Of a stretch of 64,000 nt of DNA, positions 35,613 to 48,990 are shown piece after piece. Each line of letters opens with the position of its first letter. The stretch's first letter is position 1. The translations under genes were made by a program, and so were the position numbers. Under the pieces are notes generated by a model. It saw nothing but the letters and a program-made list of their open reading frames with translations, had not been told where the DNA came from and ran no database searches. Origin of the DNA: Spinacia oleracea (lineage: Eukaryota; Streptophyta; Magnoliopsida; Caryophyllales; Amaranthaceae); contig NC_079489.1 in assembly GCF_020520425.1 (NCBI RefSeq), positions 83,334,810 to 83,398,809 on the forward strand, read 5' to 3'.

Positions 35613-37807
35613 CCTTAGGGACAAGTGTGCATTTCCTAATTCCTTTGTCGCTCGATGCTTGCTCTTGAACATAAGGTAAGAGTTGTCATCCTTATTATGT
35701 CCAGAGGTGTTTCTCGGTTTCAGATTTCAACTGATCAAACAAACAGATAATCATAGCCTATGATTCATCTGAGCACGACCATGCATTTTACAGTTTCTAG
35801 CTCTCCGAGTGGCCTTGTACAACTTTCAGCATCTCATCCCGATTTATGGGAGGACAATCCCAATCTTGCGATCTTGATATTAGACTTCGTTTGATAGGTG
35901 ATTACCTGAGCGTTGCCTTTATAGCCTCCTTTTACGGTGCGACGGTTGGTCAACGTCAAAGTAAGCAATTCTCAAACAAGTAATCTCAAATCACTCAGGT
36001 ATTGAGGATTTAGTGTCTAATAATTTTAATGAAATTTTACTTATGACAGATTTTCATCTCTTACAGTAAAGTTTCATAGGTCTGTCCGATACTAGTCTTC
36101 CCAAAGTAAGTATCTATGCAAATGATTACGACATTGCCATGTCCACATAGTTCAAGAAACAGAAGTACTAGTCATCTTGCATTCTAGTCGTCTAACGTTT
36201 TCTATGCGTCCATCTTTATAGAAAACTCCGACCAGGGACCATTTTCAACTTTTGACATTCAAGTTCACTTGATAGACATTTCTTAGTCACAGGACTGGTC
36301 CTGACAGTCTATCTTGAATATATCGTCAAATTGAAGGGACTCATCATTTAATACTAAACCAAGATTAAATTGAATATGAAAATACATTTCATATATGATA
36401 AATGTTCAACCCCAATGTTTTACAACCATGGACCTTAAACCCATCTTTAAAACAGTTCATGGAATTTCAAAGCTATGCTTGATTTCCAGTGCTACAATGT
36501 GAGTGTTGCTTCTCACTTGTTGCATAGGTTTAGTTATCATGCTTTGCCAATCTTAATATCCTTTTCATCGAATGTTCTTCGAGATATGATTTGAGTTTGT
36601 TTATTATGTGATCTAGTCTTTCTTACTTCGATAGTGGTTCTACGCATTTTGCAATGAAGAACTATCAAGTCAGCATACATGTGATCCACCCAAGTTCAGT
36701 GAAGAACTCTTTAACGTAAACAACCCTGTTTTATCGCTTCTTAGGCAATAAGTACTTTTACTTCAACTGTATAGGTTGCTAGTGATGTTTTGGTTGGATT
36801 TACTTATCCAAGCAGTTCACAGATATGTGGAAGACTTTCCAGCTGTATCTTAGAACATAGAAATTAATATTTAATTTCCCACGCAACAACTCATGGTCTC
36901 CAATCCATGTTGCCATTTTCAAAGCACGATGCTCTATAGCTCGTCCTTGTTAATGGTAAACTCCAAAGGGATCTTGCTTGATCCTTTTCCAGTGTTTATG
37001 CGTGAAGCATCAATATTTATCATATCTTTATTTCCTTGAATCAAGAACTAATCTATGTACCTTTTCAAGTACCATAAGTTTTTCTTGATCTCAATCTAGT
37101 TGATCCTTACTTAGATCAATAGATATTGGTATATGTTCGTCATGCCTAAAGTCATACGATACGTTTTTGGCGATCCTCGTATTATATCATACATGATAAA
37201 TTCTTTTGCAGAATAATTCTCAATTGAATTCTATTTATGTAACTTTAGCTCATCTAGTTTCAGTAGATACTAAATCCAGCTAAATTCTTTGACATATAAT
37301 ATAGGTTAAGAATCTCACTTAGATCCTTTGATGTTTAACTTAGTAAATTCTTATACATAGTTCAAACATTCTTTACTTAGATTTATTCACATGGGTCGAA
37401 TATCTCCGATGGAGTCTTTCGTGTTTGATTTAGTAAATTCCATTACTTTATCTAAAACAATATTATAAGATCTTTGTAAATAGATCTTAATACCCAGTAT
37501 GTACTAAGTTTCGCCATGGTCCATCATAGATGAATAATTTCAAATCTAAGTCATTAGCATTTGAATGTTATTTCACAATAGAGAGATATGTGTGTGATAC
37601 ACATAGGACCAATTAAGTTTTACGTACTCCCACTAAACTTCTTATATATCTATAAGAATCATGTACATTTTATGAATCTAAAATACTTATTAGCTTCACT
37701 AAAATACAGTTCTAATTCCCAATTGCTTGCTTAAATCTGTACTTAGATTTCATAATCTAGCTTTCCTTTTTCAAGCGTTTGTTTGGATCCACAAATCGTA
37801 TGACATG

Positions 37808-38068
37808 TCATGTACATAGTTTCTTCCAACATTTGATTGAGGAATACGTTTTGTCATCCAATTGCCATATGTACCAATATGCAATCATTGCTTGAATTAT
37901 AGACTTGAGCATTATGATTATGCATGAGGTTTCAACACAATCCATGTCATGAATTTGCTTGTAACCTTTAGCAACTAATCTAGCTTTGTGTGTGAACACA
38001 ATTCCATGTTGGATGGTTTTTATCCTTAAAACCAATTTGCAACCAATTGGTGTAAACCATTCTTGCAA
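37808..38068 (-). pseudogene. Reverse transcriptase remnant, copia type
   Basis: The frame matches the N-terminal part of copia RT: a GCKLVLRIKT segment, THKARLVAKGY (canonical Lys-Ala-Arg-Leu-Val-Ala-Lys-Gly), then a Leu-Lys-Ser-Ile segment and IWQLDDKT at the first catalytic-Asp region. Only about 86 codons are open and the rest of pol is not recognisable. It is in the element's orientation, and it identifies the element as copia. Confidence 0.8.
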
Positions 38069-38793
38069 ATCAACAAAATTTCAATTTTGTCATCAAAACA
38101 TTGGTTATGTTTTATGGTCTTTAACCATCTAAAACATTTGAGTCTATACATGGCCTCTAACCATTTTAGGGAATCTACATTTCGTCATAACTTTGTTACA
38201 AGTCACAAACTCATTAATCTACATGATAATAGTTAGACTGCAAGTTGTAGGTTTCTTCACTATCTAATAGAAGAATCTCATAGTTTCATTGACCTGAACT
38301 CTATGTTTCTTCACTATCTAATAGAAGAATCTCATAGTTTCAGTGACTTGAACTCTATGCCTACTTGGGTATAGAACATCAAACAATAGAATATCAATAG
38401 GCACTTTGAGAGTCCTTTGAATATTCTGTTCTCCTTGAAGCACTTGTAAAGTCTTCTAAGAGATGTCTATTCTTTAAAGCCACTTCTAAAGTCCTTAAAG
38501 AATACGTGTTCGGATTTTCTAAAGAACTTCGAAAAGCCTCCGGAATGTCCGTCTATGTTTGTTGTTCGCCTCGAATACTTTCGAGGTCTATTTTCTCCCA
38601 CTTGTCATTTTGAAAACGAATCTCCAAAAGGACATTATTTCGAGCAAACAAACATTATGTTCTCAAAAATTCGTGGTAGAAACAATACCCTTGTGTCTCA
38701 TTTGAATAAATCACAATGAAACATATATCTATACTTGGGCCTTAGTTTGTTGAATAACAAACACTAAGCTCCCACTGAGTTTCGCAACTCTTT

Positions 38794-38794
<1 letters not shown>

Positions 38795-38841
<47 letters not shown>
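38795..38841. repeat. (AT)n microsatellite
   Basis: About 23 AT dinucleotides in a row inside the copia-like element. Confidence 0.95.
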
Positions 38842-38845
<4 letters not shown>

Positions 38846-41800
38846 GAAAAGATATTCTGAAATTACTTTTCAATAGCTTTGACGAATTTGGTTTAGTTTG
38901 GTGGTAGTTGAGCATTTTGTTTTTAGAAATTATAGGATAAGTCTTTATGATTCATCATTGATCGAATCAAGTACTAATTGACTTCGATCATTCCAACGTA
39001 GATATTTCATATCTTATGGATTATCATTGATGATCATATTTGGTCTTAAAGTAATCATCAAAATGATCTAACCTAGATCTTTATGATTTCTTGCCAAGTG
39101 GGATTTATACTTCTGAATCTTTGAATTAGCCAAACAGATTCAAACTTATATCACTTTGAGTAAATAAACCAATATTCACTCAAATCTAGGTGAAATAATA
39201 AAGTCATAAAATCTCTTTCTTTAGCTTTGAACTCTATCGTCTAGGCGTTCTAACAATAGTTCATACCTTTTGTTACTTTCAACAAGTAAGACTAGCTTGT
39301 CTTGAATTGATCTAGAAATCAATCAACTTTCAAAAGTCCATCAAAATAGAGCTTATGAATGTTAACTTATTGATATGGTCTAAGCAACAATGCCAAAGAT
39401 TAGTGGAACTCAAATCAAGGGTTTGATTTGAACCTAGTAAAGTTTTTATTGTTAAAGAGTTGTTTGTTTTAATCAAGCATATTGACTCAACCCGTAAATG
39501 ACCATTTCATTCAAATAAACAAACAAACATTGTTTTTGTTCTTCTGAATGTGAGTCTTTCTGTGTTTGAAAACAGAAATTTAGGTATGCTGATTGTGGAA
39601 CAAAATAGCCATTAAGTTCCAGCCTTTGAAATGACTTAAAACAAACTAGATGACCCTACAAATAATGTAGCATTGCCATGCTTCATTTCCTACTTGTAGG
39701 CCATTAGTGTAGCCTAGCTTCCATTGTTTGAGTTATTACCGAAGTAAGAACCTCAGGCGGTATATGATACCAAGGAAGTTTGATTGCTAGGTCACTTCTC
39801 TTTAAACATAAACTTATAGGTAGAAACGGGATCGTAAATTCCTTTCATTTGTTCGTTGTTTTTCCTATTTCTTGTACCCTTTCTTATAGTCTTAAGAATT
39901 GAATTCTTCAGTGTTGACTTTTATACTTTGTTTAGACATGTCCAATGTCACCAACAAGGTTCTTTACCATTTTAATTTATGTTGAATATTTTGTTTCAAC
40001 TAGATGATCTTACCAGAAGCTTCTAAAGTTCTCTAAGCATCGATCTATTCGAATGTCTAGGGACTAGACTCATTCGAGAAATAAATGGACAAAGAAATTA
40101 GGTTGTTAACCATTGGTAAAGCTGAGCGTTTAAACTCAATGCTTTATGATCTCAAAATTACATTGTATTTTGAATTCACAAGCACCAATCGGTTTGCCAT
40201 CCGACTTTGATACTCGAAAACAACCATAAAAGTCGATATAAGAAACGTACATTTTAAATTGCTCACTTTCTCTCATTTCCGTGAATCGTTCTTGGATTCA
40301 CTACCAATCGAGGAAATTTACTGTTACCTTTCTAAAAGGATTTATTGCAGTAAAAGATATTTAATTATAAACAATAATTAAAACATACATTGAAGCATGC
40401 AAAGTCTAAACATTTATCATGAATAATAACTTGAAATTAAAGTAATCATTTTATTCGAATTTATTGTTCTGGCAGGTGTGAATAAAATGATTCCAAGACC
40501 CTAAAACCATTGAAGAATTAAGCACATTATGTATTTTGACTCAATTCTAAAATATTTTAGGTAAGCAAAAGCCTTTTGCTAATAGTCTAGAAACTACTCT
40601 TGGTTGATAGGTACGTCTAAGAACTTTATTGGGTAAACCTATCAAATTTTCCACGACATAAAAGGACTCCTTACTTATATCGTCGAGTTTCACCAAAACT
40701 AACATGTACTCACAATTATTTGTGTACCTTACCCCTTTAGGATCAATAAGTAACACCTCGCTGAGCGTAAAACTATTACTAGATTGATGTAAAGGTTATC
40801 CAAGTAAGTGTTATTTTGGCATGGCACCTTTTAACTCAATTTTAAGTTTGGAACTTAAGGCTCTTACTATGTTGGTTAGATTTTAAGTGAACTAAAATCC
40901 TTAATCATGCAACATAATCAAGCCACAATCTCATGCATAATTAAGACATATTTAAGAGCAATAAATAACTTAAAGCATGCATAAGATAAATGTGATCTAG
41001 TATGGCCCGACTTCATCTTGAAGCTTCAACTTCAAAGTCCGTCTTGAAAATGGTTGGAAACTTCGTCTTAAATTTCACCGTGGGAGGCGCCATTTTCTTC
41101 AAACAGGATCAGCTATAATTAAACTAATTACAACTATTTGATGGTACGCAGACCATATTTGAATTGAAAAAACAAACTTTGGTGCATTAGACCAATTACA
41201 TTCAAATTAATGGTACTCAGACCATATTTTCTATCTTATTTGGGCCATACTAGTCACTTCATAACCTGCAAAACAGTACATATACAATATATATACCATT
41301 CACCCAATCATTATCATGAATGGCCCACATAGCTGGTTAGTAAAACACATTGTATGCATCACACAAATATTTGCAGCAATTAATCAAGGGTACCAATAAT
41401 CTACCAATTATTCAGTCCTTATTAATTCTAATCAAGTTGTTTTAACCTTAAAGGATTGTAGACCTAATCAAGAGTTTATGACTAAAAATGCTCCCACTCA
41501 AACCAATAACTTTGTATGCTTTACTAATTTTAAACATAAAAATGTATTTCTAGTCTAACCGGAAACATACAAGTTTAATTAAAATTTAAAGCTCATATAA
41601 AATTATAATCGAATCCATTTATTTAATTTATTTTTCAGTTGAATTAAATAAATTTAAATTAATTCAAGGTTTAATTTTAGTAAAATAATTAGTATAAATT
41701 AAAATTTATAATAATTATAATATTCAAAATTAAAATCCGAGAAAACAATTTAAATTAATTAATTTTAAAATTAATTAAAATTATTTCTGAACTGAAAATT

Positions 41801-42965
41801 CAAATTAAAATTCAAAACGACTCAATCGTAACACGACGAGGCACTTGGGCTTGCGCCCAAGCCCCATCGAGTGCACGACTGATCGCACGACCATGGCACA
41901 ATGCAGCAACAGCTACACGCAAGGGATGCACCGCTCGCTAGGCGCGAGTAATCTCTCGTGGCGAGGCAGCGCTCGTTGGTGCGCGGAGCAGTGCTCGCTG
42001 GGCGACCCAGCTAGCGCTCTCCCGCGCGCGCGCCTCGACTTGTGCCACGCCCCATCGCCCACCGCCCATGTACACAGCACACACGCCCAGGCAGCCTCGC
42101 CTCGCGCGAGCGCCATGCTCGGTTGCTCGCTGCATTCGTACCGCACGGGCGACGAGCTCCCTTGCTCGTCGTCGCGTGCCCGCACTATACAACACCCCTT
42201 AAGGGTAACACGTAGCTTCCATTGCTTTGTGCGTGCAACATTTATGGGCGTTTTTCATAAAAATTTAAAATTTTTAATTCAAAATTAATGACCAATTAAT
42301 AAAACATATTAATTTCATAATTTTAGGGCGAAAAAATCGAAAATTTATTAATCAAATAATTTCCGATTAACATGGATTCAAATCTAGGTCATAAAAATTT
42401 AAAATTTAACATAAATTAACAATTTTTATGGTGGTTTTTAATCATGGATACCTAATTAAATTATTAATTAATTATGAAAATCAAATCAATTCTAAATTAT
42501 TCGAATTTCAACAAATTAATCATAATTACAAATTAGGTTGTATAATTAACAAGTCTAGGCATTCAAAGTTGTTAAACATATACTGTAGGTCAATCAAAAA
42601 CTCAAGATTTATCAACAAGAATCGCAAATATTCAATTTAACATCTTAAATTTACAAACTTTTGCGTTCGAAAAACTTAAACCTCCGAAAAGTCATAGTTA
42701 GGCTTCGAATTTGGGAATTCTGGGTTCGGCCGAAAAAAATTATTTTTGTCAAAATTTTAGAATGTTTTTTACATGCGAAATTGACACAAAAATCACTCGA
42801 TTTGGTTGAGTAACGAATATTCTGCCGAAAACCTGCGTACATATAATTAAATAAAGGCAATTTGCAATTAATTAACAATTACGAAAATTAATCACCCCTT
42901 TTAATTCTTTGCAAATTTGTAAAATTTAACCATGTCATGCAATTTAGATTATGAAAATAATAAGA

Positions 42966-42979
42966 GGCTTCTGATACCA
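42966..42979 (-). other. Primer binding site of the copia-like element
   Basis: The minus strand reads TGGTATCAGAAGCC, close to the initiator-Met tRNA 3' end complement, one base inside the LTR. Confidence 0.85.
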
Positions 42980-42980
42980 C

Positions 42981-44363
42981 TGTTAGGTTATGATAAAAAA
43001 ACATAAATCATGCGGAAAACCTTAATGCCAGGAAACATATTATTTACACATAATCATTTAGCATAATTCAGATGCATACACTTTGTAGCGTGCCCTCCCT
43101 AGCTGCGCCTGAACCGAACAAGAACAAGTCTTTAGGACTCCAAGTGTCGTCCCTCCGTAGATAGTCCACAGCACGTCCGGATCCGCCTTAAGCTTGACCA
43201 ACTAGAATCGCCCTTAAGGTTCTGAGAATTTTCGGCTAATAGGCTACAAGTGTTTGGTTGATTTTGTTACAAAATCTTACCTTTGAATACTTCAATCCTC
43301 GATGTAAATATGTGACCCTAGGCACCTATTTATAAAGTTTATGGAAAGGAATTATAATCCTATTAGGATACTAATTAGTTTAATTAGAATTTCATTAAAA
43401 CTCTTTTAAACTAATTCTATCTTTATTAGGATTAGGATTTAATCAATGAACGAATTCTATCAGCTTTAGGATTCGTATCGAACACAAACGTTGCACGACC
43501 ACGAGCGTGCCGCGCAACCCGCGCAGGCCTTGCGGCCCACACGAGCAGGCACTGCTCGCAGCCCACGAGCGTCAGCCCGCGCGCGCGCGCCTTGGCCTTT
43601 GCTGGGCCTGGCCTTGCGCTGGGCCTGGCGTGGCCTTGGCTGCGTTTGTGTTGGGCGCTTGGCTTGCTGGACGCGGGCCTGGCTTCGTGCTCGGCCTTCG
43701 TCTAGCAAGTCTCGTCCGATGCTAATTCGTACGATACGCTTCCGATTAAATTATCGATTCCGGAATTCATTTCCGATACGAACAATATTTAATATTTTCG
43801 ATTCCGGAATTAATTTCCGTTTCGAACGAATATTTAATATTTCCGTTTCCGGAATTATTTTCCGATTTCGATAATATTTCCGATTCTGACAATATTTCCG
43901 TTTCCGGCAATATTTCCGATTCCGGCAATATTTCCATTTCCAATAATATTTTCCGATACGTACCATGTTTCCGTTTCCGGCAACATCTACGACTTGGATA
44001 ATATTTATATTTCCGATACGATCCATATTTCCGTTTCCGGCGATATCATCGTTTCTGGAGTATGCCTTTGACGATCTCAGCTCCCACTGAAACCAAGATC
44101 CGCCGATTCCGAATATCCATAGATGGAGTATTTTATGCCATTAAATACTTGATCCGTTTACGTACTATTTGTGTGACCCTACGGGTTCAGTCAAGAGTAA
44201 GTTGTGGATTAATATCATTAATTCCACTTGACTGAAGCGGCCTCTAGCTAGGCATTCAGCTCACTTGATCTCACTGAATTATTAACTTGTTAATTAATAC
44301 TGAACCGCATTTATTAGACTTAACATTATATGCATACTTGGACCAAGGGCATTATTTCCTTCA
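42981..44363 (-). repeat. Right (5') LTR of the copia-like element
   Basis: 1,383 bp, collinear with the left LTR. Differences include a shortened AAAAAAACATAA near its start and a missing ACTTGCTTGCC-like segment near 44065. Confidence 0.92.
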
Positions 44364-45049
44364 CGGGGAAGGCGGGAGAAGAAAAAATATATTAGGGCTT
44401 TTGTTGGTGAAGAAAAATCGAGCAACATGCACTCTTTTATTCTTGTTTTCATCGATAATTCACTGCTTGTATCAGCCATGGCTATGGCTTGGCGTCTTCT
44501 TCCTTCTTCCCGTTAGTTTTTCCGTTTTGTGCGAGTGGTGGTTGACGTACTGGTTGGGCTTTGTACTTCTTTTTTTCTTTTGTTTTAATAATAATAAACT
44601 GGTTGTGGGTTTTTTGGGAAGTGGGAATACCCGCGTGATATTTTTACCCAAAAAATCTCAACTTTCAACTTTCAGCTTTTCTGATTTTTATTTATTATTA
44701 TTATTTACTTTTTAATTTTTTTAACTTTTAAATCCTTTAGGACTGTTCAACTTTATCCATTTTTAAACCCTTTTATATATTAATCTTCTATCGCATTTTT
44801 TATTTTTATTTTAACTTTTATTAATCTTTTTATCTTCAATATATTTTATTTAATAACTATTTTTTTTTTATAAAAAGGGTTGTTTTTTTACCCGACACTT
44901 TATAAGGGACCCGTGTCTAAAAAATAAGTCAAGACACTCCTTTGACCGTGTCGGAGTGTCGGTAAATATTTGGATCGGAGTGTCAGATACTCCGACACCC
45001 GTGTCCGACACAACACCGACACCCGTGTCTGAGCAACATAGATATATTT

Positions 45050-45150
45050 AAATATTTAGACTACCCAATCCTGGAAAGGAGTGGTCCTTTTCACTTTTGT
45101 CATTCACATACGTATATTTAAATATTTAGAGCCATAAGCATATATTTTTT
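45050..45150. repeat. Imperfect duplicate of the sequence left of the hAT-like element
   Basis: Contains AGACTACCCAATCCTGGAAAG and GAGCCATAAGCATATATTT in the same order as 33875-33937. It is therefore a direct repeat of about 70-90 bp beyond the 8-bp target duplication. A short TATATTTAAATATTTAGA unit is itself repeated (45044 and 45114). Confidence 0.7.
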
Positions 45151-45514
45151 TAAAAAAAACAGGAATATGATTTCTACAGTTTTGAACCCACGATCTTAAA
45201 GAGTATTTCAGAAAGAAACAAAACTTAATAAGTTGTTGTAAAACCCGTTTCTATTGTCTAAAGTTCAGATGGGATTATTGATAAGTACTACGTACAGCTT
45301 TGTTTTCCAGACCATTTCAAATTTTCAATGGGAAGTTTAATTGCTGGTAACTTAAGACAAATCACATAGTCATCTTCATCTTTCAACAAAATCAAAGTTG
45401 GATAACTTAGACCAAGTCAAATACTCCATGTCTCTTTGATATATACATCGAATTTATAAGGCAACTATTATCCCAAAATCAAACTGCAATCATCCAAGAG
45501 TCAAGACTAGGAAA

Positions 45515-47937
45515 ATGTACACAACCAGACGCTTGTCTCTTTACATGAATACCCCAGAAGCCATTTCATTACCACCAGAAGGTCCGAATTCTGGTTATCT
45601 AGTACTTCGAGATGAAGAATCCACACCAACCTATATTTTTGGGTTAATCAAGGGATCATCTATCAACGATCTGCCTTTTCCTCAGAATAAGCGCCTCTCC
45701 ATCAGATACAAAAGCGGCGTTGGAAAAAACTCTCACACTTCTTTTGATGAGGTTTACTTGATTCCTGTCATCAACCAGCCACTTTCATCCAACCGATATT
45801 ATGCAATCAAAGCAGATGGGAATAGCAAAGGGTAAACACTCATCTTAAAACATCTATCCCTTACTACAATAAATTTACGATTTTCTCATATATATTATTT
45901 TTTTCCAATTTGGTAACAGGGAAGTATACGCAAGCTCAAGAGAACAAGACATGGGAATCAGCTGTTTCTGCATCCCAACCATCCGAGATGTAAAACCAAG
46001 ACCAGCTTTTAATCCGCATGACATATATCAGCAGTTTGATTTCTCTGTAAAAGAAAATTTCCTCAGCGGAAACAGCTTCTATACTAAGGGGGTGTTTGGT
46101 ATGAAGAATGTTAGAGCCGGAAACGGAATCAAGTAATGGTTTAGGTTACAACTTGTTTGGTATGGGATGTTGGTAACAGTTACCGTTTTCGGAGAGTAAT
46201 TAATCCCCTTACTTTGTTTCTGCTGTAAACCTTACAGTAACCATTTCCATTCCCCCTCAAACAATTGTTTGCCGCCTCCATTTCTCTCCCTCTCCTTCTC
46301 TCCCCCTCTCTCTGTTGAATTTCGATCCGATCTCACAAGTGATTCGCTTCATCTTCATCGATTTTCGGATCAATTAACATCGGGTTCTTCGCAATTTCAT
46401 TCACAACGGTAGCATTTATCGACTATTCTTCGCAATTTCGTTGATTATTGTTTCATTTTTTGATTTATTAGGTAGTAATCTAGGAAAATTTCTGCATTTT
46501 GAGAAGCTGTGAGCTATGATTTGATAAATTAATCATACTTTTTGGATTTTGGCGATTAATCTTTAAAGATGAGTGCAGCACCTTTGTCTTCATCTTCTTC
46601 ATTTTGACACTAATCTTTAAAGATGAGTGCACCTTTGTCTTCATCTTCTTCATTTTGGCGATTAATCAAAAATCTCAAATTCAACTACTACAACTGTTAA
46701 TACTCCCACAATCGGCTTACATTTATCAAACACATAATCAATCGGTTATTTTGGAGTTTTTAGTTGTTGGGATTATTTTGGGGTTTTTTAGTTGCTGGGA
46801 TTATTTTTGGGTTTTTTAGTTGCCGAGTTTATTTGGGGTTTTTTAGTTGCTGGGATTATTGTTTGACCTTGAAATGTTGATATCTTTAGCTAATTTGTTG
46901 GGTAGTAGTTCAAGTATGTTATTCCTTTACCTTGAAATGTTGATATTTTATAACAGCAGCAAGAGTAGTATTTTTATGCCAAACAACATGATTTTATAAC
47001 CAGCATCAGTAGTTTCTTTTGATTTATTCTTTTCTATTGTACATGTATGATGTAGAACATAACACTACAAAATTTATTCCTTTCCTTATTACTTACCAAA
47101 CATCAAGTAAGGAAAATGTATATAAGCGATTCCTTTCCTACGATATACCAAACAACCCATAATAGTAATACTTAACCTTACCCTTTCCCCTTCTTATTTG
47201 TTTTCATTCCACTCCCTTTCCAACATTCATACCAAACACCCCCTAAATCCGTAGCACAGGATGGTCATCCTCCCTATTTTTTACGCAACAAAGGTTGGCA
47301 TATGGACTCCAAGTCTCTCAAAAATTTGAACATGGGAGACGCTCAAGGTGTTGACTCTTCTCTTAGAGCTCAACTTCCAGACTTTATGTCATCTCAAGAA
47401 TGTTCAAAGTCTGTGGTTGTTGGCAAGTGGTATTGCCCTTTTATGTTCATCAAAGAAGGGAGGGTAAAGGATCAAATAAAGAATTCCCTGTTCTATGTGA
47501 TGACACTTGAGCAACGATGGGAGCGGATTTTTACTGTGGAGAGGAGCTACGGTCAGGAAAAGACTATGACAATCGATATCGATGTGGTGGTTCCAACAGA
47601 AATTGTAAGTATTGCAGGACATCAGCTAGAAGCGCAAGAAATAACTGAAGCCAGAGGAATGGTTTGGTACAAGGCAGCAGAAACAGAAAATCCGTTGGGG
47701 GTGAGCTCGCTGATTGTAGAAAGAATGATGTGGGAAGAAGGAAGAGTTGGATGGGTTAAACACAAGGAAAACTGGATCAGAGTGGTTAAACAAGAGAAAT
47801 ATCAAGGAATAGAAGATTGGAAAACTTATGGTTGCTATTTGCTTGTTGAAAGTTTTGTTCTCAAGAGGAATGATGGGAGCATAGTGCTAACATATGATTT
47901 CAGGCACACTCATCAGATAAGAAGCAAATGGGAGTGA
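45515..47937 (+). pseudogene. DUF1262-family gene A, split by a Harbinger-type element
   Basis: Exon 1 is 45515-45831 (start MYTTRRLSLYMNTPEAI). Exon 2 starts at 45920 and is interrupted at 46087. It resumes at 47247 and runs to the stop at 47937. The protein follows the DUF1262 pattern: an N-terminal PPEGPNSGYLVLRDEE, CFCIP, KGWHMDSK, VVVGKWYCPF, EQRWERIF, and the C-terminal TYDFRHTHQIRSKWE. As it stands, exon 2 reads into the element and stops at 46136. Setting aside the element plus one TAA copy leaves the reading phase continuous, so the gene was intact before insertion. It would have been 391 aa, against 394 in the neighbour. No function is established for DUF1262, and no signal peptide or membrane segment was seen. 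Splicing the element out as an intron is conceivable but untested. Confidence 0.88.
46088..47243. mobile_element. PIF/Harbinger-type (Tourist-like) element, 1,156 bp
   Basis: Perfect inverted termini GGGGGTGTTTGGTATGAA at both ends, flanked by TAA (46085-46087 and 47244-47246), the 3-bp duplication of PIF/Harbinger. There is no transposase ORF. It holds two internal tandem duplications: ATCTTTAAAGATGAGTGCA-type units near 46558-46660 and TTTTTTAGTTGCTGGGATTA-type units near 46755-46862. Subterminal copies of TTTGGTATG occur at both ends. Confidence 0.92.
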
Positions 47938-48990
47938 TTTTTCTAGACAGAGGTAAAACCAATCTTCCTGCAGTTCTGTTCATTTCTGCATAATCCTATA
48001 TTAACATACACTATACTATACAGTATATTAGCAAATGGGAACGGTTGTATTTATCTTTATAATTAGTAAATTATACTTATATTGTAAATTTGTAATTACA
48101 TTTCAGAAAAAACAAACAGTTGTAATATTGTACTGTATCTTGTTATTCAAATAAATTCATTTATTTGTGTATTACTTACTAGTGGTAAATTAAAGGACAT
48201 TGAAATACTTTGCATTTTGCTTGAGTTTAAACAGATTCAGCGTGTATTTAAGCTTCCAATCAACAAGTCGTTTGATCAATAAGGTTTGAATCAAGTAATC
48301 AATTACTTTCTATGGCGTAAATATGTACTTACAGCCAACAGGGTAAGTATCACAGACAACTATCGTAGTTCAAAGAAATGTTTATAATCAAATAAAATCA
48401 TCTGCTTTTAAGAAAATTTTAATATTTCCTTGAAAGAAGGTTTTATTAGAGAAAGTGTCTTTTTCACCAATCATACAAGTCATTGGCTCATGAAATTGGA
48501 GTAGATCAGCTGCTGGAGATTGTAGCATTTAAAAAGTCGTCAAAATATCTTAAACTTTCTATGCTAACCATTTTCCTATGTTAAGATCACCTGCAGGCAC
48601 CATCAGTGAAGTTTACATAGCAAGTTGGTCAAACTAACCAAATCAAGAGGCCATTTCCCTGAGATGGAAATTGTTCACCACCTCTTACTATTTTAATAAA
48701 CATTAACATAATAAAAATTTATTCCCTGGAAAATGGACATGTCTTTGCACACAAAAACAGAAAAAAAATGGACGTGTACAGCCTCGAGGCAACGGCACTC
48801 CCACATAAGTCATAACCACCCTCCAAAAATAAGTATGTAAGCTCAAGCATCTGATCAACAATAAAGTGCAGAGTCAAGAAAGTTTCATAAACCAAAAATA
48901 TCAGGTAACAAGGATGTTTATAGTAAGCTTTGTGGTCCGACTCAAAAAGTTTCATGGGGAAAAGGTGTGGAGAACAGATACATGGTGCCT
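47938..48990. other. Intergenic
   Basis: 3' region of DUF1262 gene A, then A/T-rich sequence. No gene or repeat with recognisable ends was seen. Confidence 0.4.

Larger units (their letters stand above)
35613..42965 (-). other. Interior of the copia-like element, mostly noncoding
   Basis: A/T-rich, with no open frame of retrotransposon length. Recognisable items are the RT remnant (37808-38068), an (AT)n run (38795-38841), a 57-bp tandem duplication at about 38249-38362, a conserved 69-codon open frame at 40756-40547 that recurs in the plus-strand copy, and a GC-rich patch (about 41835-42215). Long segments are collinear with the interior of the second copy at 61351-64000. Confidence 0.6.
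34202..44363 (-). mobile_element. Ty1/copia-like non-autonomous LTR retrotransposon (LARD-like), 10.2 kb
   Basis: LTRs 34202-35599 and 42981-44363 start TGTTAGGTTATGATA and end ATTATTTCCTTCA. The flanking duplication is CGGGG (34197-34201 and 44364-44368). The primer site (TGGTATCAGAAGCC) is beside the right LTR and the purine tract beside the left, so the element is on the minus strand. The 7.4-kb interior has almost no coding potential apart from one reverse transcriptase remnant. It inserted into a hAT-like element. LTRs differ at scattered sites and small indels, so it is older than the gypsy-type element at the left. Confidence 0.88.
33938..45041. mobile_element. hAT-like element (about 0.94 kb) split by an LTR retrotransposon
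   Basis: Termini CTACGTTACTCCGACAC (33938) and, inverted, CTATGTTGCTCAGACAC (ending at 45041) form imperfect TIRs. Both are flanked by ATATATTT (33930-33937 and 45042-45049), an 8-bp duplication as in hAT elements. Subterminal regions are dense in GTGTCGG/CCGACAC repeats, likely transposase-binding sites. Without the nested element, 264 bp and 673 bp remain. No transposase coding was seen. Confidence 0.72.

Noticed and set aside
41845-42288. 147-codon frame, Ala/Arg/Ser-rich
   Set aside because: GC-rich patch inside the copia-like element with overlapping frames on both strands and no gag or pol motif.
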